DNA from: Massilia endophytica
GTDB lineage: Bacteria > Pseudomonadota > Gammaproteobacteria > Burkholderiales > Burkholderiaceae_D
Length of the DNA: 64,000 nucleotides
NCBI RefSeq assembly: GCF_021165955.1
Contig: NZ_CP088952.1
Coordinates: 3,162,001 to 3,226,000 of the forward strand
Direction: 5' to 3'
Shown piece by piece: positions 36,429-46,683 of this stretch. The notes beneath the pieces were generated by a model. The model saw nothing but the letters and a program-made list of their open reading frames with translations, had not been told where the DNA came from and ran no database searches. The first letter of the stretch is position 1; each line of letters begins with the position of its first letter. The translations under genes were made by a program, and so were the position numbers.

Positions 36429-37663
36429 CTATCCAGCCGATAGCGCACCCCGGAAATCTTCCAGCAGATCGGCCGTATCTTCGATGCCCACCGAAACGCG
36501 GATCAGCGATTCGGCGATGCCCATGGAGGCGCGGCGCTCAGCCCCCATTTCGTAGAAGATGGTGTGCGCCACCGGAATCACCAGGGTGCGCGTGTCGCCC
36601 AGGTTCGAAGCCGGGACGGCGATCTTCAGGCGGTTCAGGTAGTCGAAGCAGTCGATGCCCTCTTTCAGCTCGAAGCTGAACAGCGAACCATAGGCCTTGA
36701 ACAGTTCCGTGGAAACGCCGTGCTGGGGATGCGAGGCCAGGCCCGGGTAATACACGGCGGCCACCCTTTCGTCCTTCTCCAGCATTTCAGCCAGCGCCCT
36801 GGCATTGGCGCAGGTACGCTCCATGCGCAGCGCCAGCGTTTCAGCACCCACGGCGATATGGTGGGCCGCTTCCGGCGCCAGCGAAGCGCCGAAGTCGCGC
36901 AGGCCCTTGGCGCGGATCTGGGTGATGCCCCACATCGCAGGCGCCGCCTTCTTGTAGTTCTCGAAGATGTTCGGGAACTTCGACCAGTCATACATGCCGG
37001 TGTCCGTCAGGCTGCCCCCCAGGGCGTTGCCATGGCCGCCGATGGACTTGGTCAGCGAGTTCACCACCAGGCCCGCCTTCACCGCCTTCGGGCGGAACAG
37101 ATAGGGCGTGGTCATGGTGTTGTCCACGATGTAGAGGATGCCGCGCTCTGCGCACAGCTCGCCGATGCGCTTCAGGTCCGCCACCTGGGTGCGCGGGTTG
37201 GCGATGGTCTCGACGAAGACAAGGCGGGTGTTCGGCTTCAGCGCCGCGGCCACGTTGGCCACGTCGGTCGCATCCACGAAATCCACACCCACGCCCTGCC
37301 CTGCCACCGTCTGCCACAGCGAGTTCGTGTTCCCGAACAGGAAGGAGGACGACACCACATGGTCGCCCGAGCGCAGCAGGCCCTGGAACACGGCGCCGAT
37401 GGCGCCCATGCCCGTGGCGAAGCACAGCGTGGCGACGCCGTCCTCCATCTTGTTCACCTTGTCCTCCAGCGCCGACACGGTGGGATTGCCCTGGCGGCCG
37501 TAGCGGAAGCCGGGCTCCTTGCCCTGGAAGACGGAAGCCAGCTGGCGCGCGTCCGAATAGCCGAAGGCCACGGCGGTGTGGATGGGCTTGTGCAGCGAGT
37601 TCTGCTCGACCGGCTTCTGCCGGTCGTTGTGCAGGATGGTGGTGGTGAAGCCGTACTGTTTCA

Positions 37664-37667
<4 letters not shown>
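36429..37667 (-). CDS. Cys/Met-metabolism PLP enzyme (O-succinylhomoserine sulfhydrylase / cystathionine gamma-synthase family)
   Basis: A 412-aa fold-type I PLP enzyme. Family marks are SRYGRQGNPT-like FRYGRQGNPTVSALE, the Tyr/Arg active-site pair, VDNTMTTPYLF and the Schiff-base lysine in NSLTKSIGGHGNALGG. It overlaps purF by 4 bp (ATGA). In related genomes a gene of this kind after purF is usually called O-succinylhomoserine sulfhydrylase (MetZ); the sequence also resembles the broader 'cystathionine gamma-synthase family' group, so the exact reaction is left open. Confidence 0.85.
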
Positions 37668-39187
<1,520 letters not shown>

Positions 39188-39224
39188 GGTGTGCTCCTAA
39201 ACGAATGCTACGGATTTGAGGTAT

Positions 39225-39713
39225 TCAAAATTGCACGTGCTGCGCCAGGGCAGCCGGCAGAAATGGTTTCACGGTGCGGGCGCCGTCTTCCGCCAAAGGG
39301 CTCAGCAGCGCGCGCTTCCAGAATTCCTGCTGCGGGATCGACGTCATCCCGCACAATATGACGGCGGCCAGCACGATTACAAGGCCGCGGCCCAGTCCAA
39401 AGATGGTGCCCAGCAGGCGGTCCGCCACCGTCAGCCCACTAGCTTCGATCAGCGCGCCCACGGCCATTGACAATAAACCCATCAACAGGCGCGCGCCGAT
39501 GAACAGCACGACGAAGGCGAGGATCAGGCGGATCACTTCACCCGGAATGGCCGGGGGCAGCATGGCGGCTAGCGAAGCCCCAAAAGCATTCGCAACCACG
39601 AAAGCCACGACCCAGCTGGCCAGCGACAGTATTTCCTTCACCAAGCCGCGCATGATGCTGATGATGAGCGAAGCAATCAGCACGAACAGCACCAGGTAAT
39701 CGAAAATCGTCAC
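39225..39713 (-). CDS. cvpA: CvpA family membrane protein
   Basis: A 162-aa inner-membrane protein with four hydrophobic segments and the family start TIFDYLVLFVLIASLIISIMRG. CvpA is linked to colicin V production and, in several bacteria, to bile/envelope stress resistance. The GTG at 39713 gives the conserved N-terminus; an in-frame TTG at 39731 adds six residues. It lies between dedD and purF. Confidence 0.9.
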   Translation of the reverse strand: MTIFDYLVLFVLIASLIISIMRGLVKEILSLASWVVAFVVANAFGASLAAMLPPAIPGEVIRLILAFVVLFIGARLLMGLLSMAVGALIEASGLTVADRLLGTIFGLGRGLVIVLAAVILCGMTSIPQQEFWKRALLSPLAEDGARTVKPFLPAALAQHVQF

Positions 39714-39735
39714 GCCGACTGCTCGCTGCAATGCC

Positions 39736-40650
39736 TCAGACGGTTCCGAGCTTGCCGCTCAGGCCAATCTTTGTCAGCTTGGCACGCACCTTCTCCGCTT
39801 CTTCCTTGCTGGCGAAAGGACCGGCCTGCACGCGCGTCAATTCGCCGTTGGCCGTGCTCACCTTCTGTGCCGTGGAACGGATGCCTGCCTCGCGCAGCTT
39901 GCCCTGCAATTCTTCTACCTTGTCCTGCTTCGACAGTGCCGCAATCTGGATCACATAGCGGGTGGAGGCGGCAGGTTTGCCTTCCAGGATGGCCAGGGCG
40001 CGGGCATCGTCGCTGCGGCTCTCCTTGGGCTCCGGCTTGGCCTCGGCGCGCTTGGGCTCGGGCTTCGCCTCCTTCGTTTCCGGCTTGTGCTCGTTTTTGG
40101 CAAGCTTCGCCTCGGGCGCTTTTGGCGCCTCCTTCACTTCCGTTTTCGGCGGCTTGCCGGCCGGCTCCGGCGCCAGCTTCACCTCGGCCACCGGCGGCGG
40201 CGCGGTCACCGTCTTGGCGGGCGGCGGCTCGATGATTTCTTCGCTCTTGTCCAGGGCTGCGGCCTGCTCCACTTTCGCCGGGGCGGCGGGCGCGGGCTGC
40301 GGGGCGGCCTCCATCGGCTTATCCTTGGACGGGATCTGGATGGCGATATCGTTGGCGAGGGGCTTGGGTTCGGAATCGAGGATCATCGGCAGGCCGATGG
40401 CGACGGCCAGCGCCAGCGCGACGGCGCCTACCAGGCGGCGGCGGGCGCGCTTCTTTTCCGGCAAAACGGGATCGGCGGCGGCATCGCGCGCGGCGCGGCC
40501 ACGGTTGCGGGTGGCCCCGCCCTCGCTGTGGGAAGCGCGCTTGGACTTGGCCTTGTCGGCCAGCGACCTGTCGTCTGCTGCGCGATAGTAGCCACTGTCT
40601 TCGCCAGTGGATTCCTGCTTGTTTTTACCGAGTTTCGAGAACAAGCCCAT
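39736..40650 (-). CDS. dedD: SPOR-domain cell-division protein (DedD-like)
   Basis: A 304-aa bitopic inner-membrane protein: a charged cytoplasmic N-terminus, one helix (RRLVGAVALALAVAIGLPMIL, about 70-90), a long Lys/Glu/Pro/Ala-rich periplasmic linker, and a C-terminal SPOR domain (about 228-302; YVIQIAALSKQDKVEELQGKL) that binds denuded septal peptidoglycan. Position between folC and cvpA-purF matches dedD in other proteobacteria. Confidence 0.92.
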   Translation of the reverse strand: MGLFSKLGKNKQESTGEDSGYYRAADDRSLADKAKSKRASHSEGGATRNRGRAARDAAADPVLPEKKRARRRLVGAVALALAVAIGLPMILDSEPKPLANDIAIQIPSKDKPMEAAPQPAPAAPAKVEQAAALDKSEEIIEPPPAKTVTAPPPVAEVKLAPEPAGKPPKTEVKEAPKAPEAKLAKNEHKPETKEAKPEPKRAEAKPEPKESRSDDARALAILEGKPAASTRYVIQIAALSKQDKVEELQGKLREAGIRSTAQKVSTANGELTRVQAGPFASKEEAEKVRAKLTKIGLSGKLGTV

Positions 40651-40661
40651 GCGTGAGTTTC

Positions 40662-41951
40662 TCAGTGGAGTGAGGACTTTCGTGCCGCCATGACGCCTGC
40701 CACGGTGAGGAACGATCCAAAGACCACAATTCTATCATTCTCCCCGGCACGGCTCAGCGCATTCGCGTAGGCCTGGGCGGGAGTCTCGAAAACATTGATG
40801 GTTCGTTCAGCCTTGTCGGGCTGGTTCAGCTGGACCTTGGCCGCCAGCTCCTCCGCGCTCGCCGCGCGGGGCGACGGCAGGCCGGTGAGGCACCAGTGGT
40901 CCACATGCTCGGACATGGCCTTGATCACGCCGTCGATGTCCTTGTCGTGCATGGAGCCGAACACCGCGAAGGTGTAGGGATGGAAGCCCATATTGCCGAG
41001 GTTCTGGTTCAGCGCCGACGCGGCGTGAGGGTTGTGGGCCACGTCGAGAATGACGCTTGGGCGGCCCGGCAGCACCTGGAAGCGGCCCGGCAGCTCGACG
41101 GTCACGAGGCCGGTGCGCACTTCCTGCGCGCCCACGGGCAGCTCCAGCTTCAGCGCCTCCAGCGCCGCCAGCGCGGCCGAGGCGTTCAGCAGCTGGTTCG
41201 CGCCGCGCAGGCTGGGATAGGCCAGCGCGTTGCGGCGCATGGTGCGCCCGCCGTAGTTCCACTGCTGCTTGTCGCCCGAGTAGTTGAAATCGCGGCCCAT
41301 CAGCCACAGGTCGGCGCCGATCTCGCGGGCGTGATCGATAAGCGACTGCGGCGGCACGGGATCGCTGCAGATGGCGGCTTTCCCGGTCCGGAAGATGCCT
41401 GCCTTCTCGAAGCCGATCTGCTCGCGCGTGCCGCCCAGGTAATCGACGTGGTCGATATCGACGGAGGTCACGATGGACACGTCCGCATCCACCACGTTCA
41501 CCGCGTCGAGGCGGCCGCCCAGGCCCACTTCGAGGATGGCCACATCCAGGCCCGCCTTCGACATCAGGTGCATGATGGCGAGCGTGGTGAACTCGAAATA
41601 GGTCAGCGTGGTTTCGCCGCGCACCGCCTCCACGGCATTGAAAGCCTCCACCAGCTGCGCATCCGTGGCCAGATCGCCATTGATGCGGGCGCGCTCGTTG
41701 AAATCCAGGAAGTGGGGCTTGATGTACAGGCCAACCTTGTAGCCCGCGCGCAGCAGGATCGATTCGAGCATGGCGCAGGTCGAGCCCTTCCCGTTCGTAC
41801 CCGCCACCATGATGACCGGACAGTTGAACGCCAGCTGCATACGCTCCTTGACGGCGCGCACGCGGTCCAGGCCCATATTGATCACGGTTTCGGCATGGCG
41901 CGACTCAAGCAGCGCAAGCCATTCTGGCAGGGTAGTCGGGAGTTGGGACAT
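40662..41951 (-). CDS. folC: Bifunctional folylpolyglutamate/dihydrofolate synthase
   Basis: A 429-aa Mur-ligase-family enzyme adding glutamate to folates and making dihydrofolate. The P-loop is GTNGKGSTCAMLE, and DVAILEVGLGGRLDAVN is the family's second signature. The start is at the ATG giving MSQLPTTLPEWL; a GTG nine bases upstream is less likely. It is 58 bp after accD, the usual neighbour. Confidence 0.96.
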   Translation of the reverse strand: MSQLPTTLPEWLALLESRHAETVINMGLDRVRAVKERMQLAFNCPVIMVAGTNGKGSTCAMLESILLRAGYKVGLYIKPHFLDFNERARINGDLATDAQLVEAFNAVEAVRGETTLTYFEFTTLAIMHLMSKAGLDVAILEVGLGGRLDAVNVVDADVSIVTSVDIDHVDYLGGTREQIGFEKAGIFRTGKAAICSDPVPPQSLIDHAREIGADLWLMGRDFNYSGDKQQWNYGGRTMRRNALAYPSLRGANQLLNASAALAALEALKLELPVGAQEVRTGLVTVELPGRFQVLPGRPSVILDVAHNPHAASALNQNLGNMGFHPYTFAVFGSMHDKDIDGVIKAMSEHVDHWCLTGLPSPRAASAEELAAKVQLNQPDKAERTINVFETPAQAYANALSRAGENDRIVVFGSFLTVAGVMAARKSSLH

Positions 41952-42009
41952 AGGAGGCACTTCAGGAAGACGGCACGCGGAAAGCCCCGCGCGCCATCGG
42001 GGATGGATC

Positions 42010-42882
42010 TCAGGCCAGCACTTCGGCGGCCTGGTTTTGCAGCAGCGCCAGCAGGCGGGCGATTTCCTCGCGCATCTTGCGGCGGTCGACGATCATGTCC
42101 ACGGCGCCCTTCTGCACCAGGAACTCGGCGCGCTGGAAGCCTTCCGGCAGCTTCTCACGCACGGTGTTCTCGATCACGCGCGGACCGGCGAAGCCGATCA
42201 GGGCTTTCGGTTCAGCCATCACCACGTCGCCCATGAAGGCGAAGGAAGCGGACACGCCGCCCATGGTGGGATCGGTCAGCACACTGATGAAGGGCAGCTT
42301 CTTCTCGGCCAGCTTGGTCAGCATGGCAGTGGTTTTCGCCATCTGCATCAGCGACAGCAGGCCTTCCTGCATACGTGCGCCGCCGGTGGCGGTAATGCAG
42401 ATGAAAGGCACCTTCTGCTCCAGCGCCACTTGTGCAGCGCGGGCGAAACGCTCGCCCACCACGGAGCCCATGGAACCGCCCATGAACTCGAACTCGAAGC
42501 AGGCCACCACGACGGGCAGGCTCATGATCGAGCCGCCCATGGCGATCAGCGCATCGGTCTCGCCGGTGGCTTCCATGGCCTGTTTCAGGCGATCCGGATA
42601 CTTCTTGCTGTCCTTGAATTTCAGGGTGTCGACAGGCAGGGTCTCCTGGCCGATCTCATAACGGCCGCCTGCGTCCAGCAGCGCATCCAGGCGCTCGCGG
42701 GCGCGGATGCGCATATGGTGATCGCACTTCGGGCAGACGTGCAGGTTCGACTCCAGGTCCGTACGGTACAGGACGGCCTCGCAGGAGGGGCACTTGACCC
42801 ACAGGCCTTCAGGCATCGTCTTGCGAGCGGCAGTGTCCGAGCGCTGGATGCGCGGCGGCAGCAGTTTCTCTAACCAGCTCAT
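42010..42882 (-). CDS. accD: Acetyl-CoA carboxylase carboxyltransferase beta subunit
   Basis: A 290-aa subunit of the enzyme that makes malonyl-CoA. A zinc ribbon with Cys31, Cys34, Cys50 and Cys53 (CPSC ... CPKC) opens the protein, followed by the crotonase-fold domain with GGARMQEGLLSLMQMAKT. Full length for the family. Gene order trpA-accD-folC is standard. Confidence 0.97.
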   Translation of the reverse strand: MSWLEKLLPPRIQRSDTAARKTMPEGLWVKCPSCEAVLYRTDLESNLHVCPKCDHHMRIRARERLDALLDAGGRYEIGQETLPVDTLKFKDSKKYPDRLKQAMEATGETDALIAMGGSIMSLPVVVACFEFEFMGGSMGSVVGERFARAAQVALEQKVPFICITATGGARMQEGLLSLMQMAKTTAMLTKLAEKKLPFISVLTDPTMGGVSASFAFMGDVVMAEPKALIGFAGPRVIENTVREKLPEGFQRAEFLVQKGAVDMIVDRRKMREEIARLLALLQNQAAEVLA

Positions 42883-42991
42883 ATTTTCTCCTGTTGCACT
42901 AACGTAGGCCGGAAGTGTAGCCGTTTTGGCCTGCCCTGTCGAACCTTCCCTCTAAAGTTGCAAGAGCCACAACATTACGCTCGGCGCACCC

Positions 42992-43789
42992 CTACGAATC
43001 AAGAGCCTGCCGGATGCCTGCCACGAAGGCCTGCACGGCGGCGGGCGCCGTTTCCGGCGTGGCTGCCTCGATTTCCTGGATGATGCGGCTGCCGATCACC
43101 ACTGCATCCGCTACTGCCGCCACCGCCTTGGCCGTTGCCGCATCGCGGATACCGAAGCCCACGCCGATGGGCAGCTTCACGTGCTTGCGGATCGCCTCGA
43201 TGCGCTGCGACACCTCGGCCGTATCGATATGGCCGGCGCCGGTCACGCCCTTGAGCGACACGTAATAGCTGAAGCCGCCGCCCACCTTCGCCACCTGGGC
43301 GATGCGCTGCTCGGTGGACGTGGGCGCCAGCAGGAAGATCAGGTCCAGTCCGGCGGCCCGCATCTTCGCGGCGAATTCCTCGCACTCTTCCGGTGGATAG
43401 TCCACCACGATGGCCCCATCCGCCCCCGCCTCTTTCGAGGCCGCAATGAACTCATCCACCCCAATACGCTCGATGGGGTTGGCATAGCCCATCAGCACCA
43501 CAGGCGTATGCTGGTTAGTCTTGCGAAACTCCTTCACGTACTCAAACACATGGCGGATGCCGACGCCATGGACCAGGGCGCGCTCGCAGGCGCGCTGGAT
43601 GACGGGCCCTTCCGCCATTGGATCCGAGAAGGGCACGCCGAGTTCCAGCACATCCGCCCCTCCCGCCACAAGGGCATGCAGCAGGGGCACGGTGGAAGCA
43701 GGCGCCGGATCGCCCGCGGTAATGAACGTCACCAGCCCGGTCTTCTTTTGCGCCTTCAGCGCCTCAAACGTCGCAGCAATACGAGACAT
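42992..43789 (-). CDS. trpA: Tryptophan synthase alpha chain
   Basis: A 265-aa TIM-barrel enzyme that releases indole from indole-glycerol phosphate. The catalytic Glu49 is present in DVLELGVPFSD. At the second catalytic position (Asp60 in Salmonella) this protein has Glu60 (SDPMAEGP), a conservative change. The gene is separated from trpB by 102 bp that hold a REP-like repeat pair. Confidence 0.96.
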   Translation of the reverse strand: MSRIAATFEALKAQKKTGLVTFITAGDPAPASTVPLLHALVAGGADVLELGVPFSDPMAEGPVIQRACERALVHGVGIRHVFEYVKEFRKTNQHTPVVLMGYANPIERIGVDEFIAASKEAGADGAIVVDYPPEECEEFAAKMRAAGLDLIFLLAPTSTEQRIAQVAKVGGGFSYYVSLKGVTGAGHIDTAEVSQRIEAIRKHVKLPIGVGFGIRDAATAKAVAAVADAVVIGSRIIQEIEAATPETAPAAVQAFVAGIRQALDS

Positions 43790-43817
43790 ATCTTCTCTCT
43801 CAGCAATTAGTTTCTTA

Positions 43818-43882
43818 ATAGGGGACAGACCCCTTTAAGCAATATGGTTTGTTTCTTAAAGGGGTCTGTCCCCATTTAAGCA
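43818..43882. repeat. REP-like repeat pair, locus C
   Basis: Two inverted cores, GGGGACAGACCCC (43821-43833) and GGGGTCTGTCCCC (43861-43873), with flanks TTTAAGCAAT and TTTCTTAAA, between trpB and trpA. The two halves can pair with each other or form separate small hairpins; this may attenuate trpA relative to trpB. Confidence 0.85.
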
Positions 43883-43891
43883 ACAAAAGGC

Positions 43892-45124
43892 TTAGCTGAA
43901 GTTGAGGCCGGCGCGCTGGGCGACGGTGTGCATATCCTTGTCGCCGCGGCCGGAGAGGTTGGCCAGCACGATCTGGTCCTTCGGCAGCGTGGCCGCGAGC
44001 TTCACGGCGTAGGCCAGGGCGTGCGAGCTTTCCAGCGCGGGGATGATGCCTTCGATGCGGCAGCAGTCGTGGAAGGCTTTCAGCGCTTCCTCGTCCGTGA
44101 TCGGCTCGTAGGTGGCGCGGCCGGAGTCCTTGAGCCAGGCGTGCTCGGGACCCACGCCCGGATAGTCCAGGCCCGCCGAAACACTATGGGTCTCGATGAT
44201 CTGGCCATCCTCGCTTTGCAGCAGGTAGGTGCGGTTGCCGTGCAGGACGCCGGGGTAGCCCATCGTCAGCGAGGCGGCGTGCTTGCCGGTCTCGATGCCT
44301 TCGCCCGCCGCTTCCACGCCTACCAGCTTCGTGTCCTTCTGGTCGATGTAGGGGTAGAAGATGCCCATGGCGTTGGAGCCGCCGCCCACCGCCGCCACCA
44401 CGTAGTCGGGCTGGCGGCCTGCCAGTTCGGGCATCTGCACCAGGCACTCTTCGCCGATCACGGACTGGAAGTCGCGCACCAGCATGGGGTATGGGTGCGG
44501 GCCCGCCACCGTGCCGATGATGTAGAAGGTGTTTTCGATGTTGGTGACCCAGTCGCGCATGGCTTCGTTCAGCGCGTCTTTCAGGGTGCGCGAGCCTGAT
44601 TCCACGGGCACCACGGTGGCGCCCAGCAGTTTCATGCGATAGACGTTCTGCGCCTGGCGCTTCACGTCCTCGGAGCCCATGTAGACCACGCATTCGAGGC
44701 CGAAGCGCGCGCAGATGGTGGCCGTGGCCACGCCGTGCTGCCCCGCGCCCGTTTCGGCGATGATGCGCGGCTTGCCCATGCGCTTGGCCAGCAGCGCCTG
44801 GCCAATGACGTTGTTGATCTTGTGTGCGCCCGTGTGGTTCAGGTCTTCGCGCTTGAAGTAGATCTGCGCGCCGCCCGCGATTTCGCTCCAGCGCTTGGCG
44901 TGGTAGATAGGCGAGGGACGGCCGACGAAGTGTTTGAGCTCGTAGCGGAATTCTTCGAGGAAGGCCGGGTCCTGGCTGTATTTGGCGTAGGCTTCCCGGA
45001 GCTCGTCCAGGGCGTAGGTCAGGGTTTCGGCGACAAAGGAGCCGCCGTAGGGGCCGAAGTGGCCGGTGGCGTCGGGAAGCTGGTAGTCGGTGGCGTGGAA
45101 CAGGCCTTTAGCTTGGGCTTTCAT
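43892..45124 (-). CDS. trpB: Tryptophan synthase beta chain
   Basis: A 410-aa PLP enzyme joining indole to serine. The Schiff-base lysine is Lys102 in HTGAHKINN, and the phosphate-binding loop is GGGSNAMG. The start at 45124 gives MKAQAKGLFHATDYQLPDATGHFGPYGG, with GAGAT upstream. It overlaps the end of trpF by 17 bp. Confidence 0.97.
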   Translation of the reverse strand: MKAQAKGLFHATDYQLPDATGHFGPYGGSFVAETLTYALDELREAYAKYSQDPAFLEEFRYELKHFVGRPSPIYHAKRWSEIAGGAQIYFKREDLNHTGAHKINNVIGQALLAKRMGKPRIIAETGAGQHGVATATICARFGLECVVYMGSEDVKRQAQNVYRMKLLGATVVPVESGSRTLKDALNEAMRDWVTNIENTFYIIGTVAGPHPYPMLVRDFQSVIGEECLVQMPELAGRQPDYVVAAVGGGSNAMGIFYPYIDQKDTKLVGVEAAGEGIETGKHAASLTMGYPGVLHGNRTYLLQSEDGQIIETHSVSAGLDYPGVGPEHAWLKDSGRATYEPITDEEALKAFHDCCRIEGIIPALESSHALAYAVKLAATLPKDQIVLANLSGRGDKDMHTVAQRAGLNFS

Positions 45125-45800
45125 GGTGGGGATCTCTTTCAATAGTGGCATCGGCTGCCCGGACCGCCGCAATGAATTCGGCAATCAAACGGGCATCTTT
45201 GATGCCCTTGGCGGCTTCGACGCCACTACTGACGTCAACCGCGTAAGGGCGAACGCGTGCTACCGCGCCAGTCGCGTTGTGTACGCTCAAGCCACCACTC
45301 AAAACGGCCCGATGCGCGAGATCTTTTGGAATGAGAGACCAATCGAAAACCTTTCCTGCGCCGCCATAGGCATCCACGAAGGTGTCGAGCAGGAGGCCCG
45401 AGAACAGCTTGCTGGAGCTACGGCTTTGTTGTTCATATTCTAGCAGCTCTTCGCCGCTGGTGTCCGGTTTCACGCGGAAGACGCGCATGTAGGCGCGGTT
45501 GGCCGCGTGCGCCGCCTCGGCGCACTGCGCGGCCGTTTCGTCGCCGTGGAATTGCAGCAGGGAGACCGGGGCCGAGAGCACGGTGGCAGCCACTTCTTCC
45601 GCGCCGGCGTTGACGAAAAGGCCTGTCGCGGTAACGAAAGGCGGCAAGGTGGCGATGAGTTCCGCCGCGCGCTGCGGCGTCACATAGCGCGGGCTTTTGG
45701 GATAGAAGACGAAGCCCACCGCGTCGGCGCCCGCGCTCACGGCGGCGGCAACGTCTTCTTCGCGGGTCAGGCCGCAGATCTTGATGCGGGTGCGGTGCAT
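45108..45800 (-). CDS. trpF: Phosphoribosylanthranilate isomerase
   Basis: A 230-aa TIM-barrel isomerase of tryptophan synthesis, with the catalytic cysteine in TRIKICGLTREED, QFHGDE, and the late acid in AVDVSSGVE. The start at 45800 (MHRTRIK) lies 7 bp after truA; an extended frame to 45860 overlaps truA. It overlaps trpB by 17 bp. Confidence 0.96.
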   Translation of the reverse strand: MHRTRIKICGLTREEDVAAAVSAGADAVGFVFYPKSPRYVTPQRAAELIATLPPFVTATGLFVNAGAEEVAATVLSAPVSLLQFHGDETAAQCAEAAHAANRAYMRVFRVKPDTSGEELLEYEQQSRSSSKLFSGLLLDTFVDAYGGAGKVFDWSLIPKDLAHRAVLSGGLSVHNATGAVARVRPYAVDVSSGVEAAKGIKDARLIAEFIAAVRAADATIERDPHHESPS

Positions 45801-45807
45801 GTGGTCC

Positions 45808-46638
45808 TCAGAAAGCGGGGAGGATGCGCGGCTGTTCGCGCGGCAGCTCCCATTTGGCATCGTACTCGATATCGGCGAGATACAGCCCGTCGGGCATGAA
45901 GGTGGGCGCGGCCTGCACGCGGTCGCGCCCTTCCAGCAGCTGGCCGAGCCACTCGATGGGCTCCCTGCCCTGGCCGATATAGACCAGCGAGCCGACCAGG
46001 TTGCGCACCATGTGGTGCAGGAAGGCGCTGGCGCGCAAGGTGAAGAGGATCATGTCGCCATGGCGTTCGATGCCGATCTCGTACATGTCCTTCACCGGCG
46101 TCTTCGCCTGGCAGCCCGCAGCGCGGAAGGCGCTGAAGTCGTGGCGGCCGATCAGGGGCCTGACGGCTTCGCGCATGCGTTCGATGTTTAGCGGCCGGTG
46201 GCAGAAGCCTGCGCGCCCGGCCAGCAGGGGCGAACGTACCTGGTGGTTGTAGAGCAGGTAATGGTAAGTGCGCGAGCGGGCGCTGAAGCGGGCGTGGAAG
46301 TCCGCCGCCGGGTCGAATTCGGCGGGGTCTTCGCTGTAGGGGATCACGTCGTGCAGGACCTTCGCCCAGCGCACGCCGATGGAGTCGGGCAGGAAGGCGT
46401 TGATGCCGCGCACCCAGGCGTGCGGCTCGCGCTGGATACCGGTGTCGAAGTGGACGACCTGGTTCAGGGCGTGCACCCCGGCGTCGGTGCGGCCCGCGCA
46501 GGTGGTGCCGATGCGCAGGCAGGCGAATTGTTCGATCGCCTGTTCCAGCTTGTCCTGCACCGTCTGGCCGTGCGGCTGCACCTGATAGCCTTGCCAGCCG
46601 GCGCCGTTGTACTGGACTCCTAGTGCGATGCGTTTCAC
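45808..46638 (-). CDS. truA: tRNA pseudouridine(38-40) synthase
   Basis: A 276-aa pseudouridine synthase acting on the anticodon arm of tRNAs. The catalytic Asp52 is in CAGRTDAGVHALNQ, and RASAFLHHMVRNLVG is the second family motif. Position between fimV and trpF is standard in betaproteobacteria. Confidence 0.97.
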   Translation of the reverse strand: MKRIALGVQYNGAGWQGYQVQPHGQTVQDKLEQAIEQFACLRIGTTCAGRTDAGVHALNQVVHFDTGIQREPHAWVRGINAFLPDSIGVRWAKVLHDVIPYSEDPAEFDPAADFHARFSARSRTYHYLLYNHQVRSPLLAGRAGFCHRPLNIERMREAVRPLIGRHDFSAFRAAGCQAKTPVKDMYEIGIERHGDMILFTLRASAFLHHMVRNLVGSLVYIGQGREPIEWLGQLLEGRDRVQAAPTFMPDGLYLADIEYDAKWELPREQPRILPAF

Positions 46639-46683
46639 TTCCCTGCTCTGCGGTTGGTCTGCGGAGCAGGGATTATAGCTGCA

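Noticed and set aside
43818..43882. Inverted repeats as ends of an insertion sequence
   Set aside because: The 27-bp interval holds no transposase and no target duplication is seen; the repeat family reading fits better.
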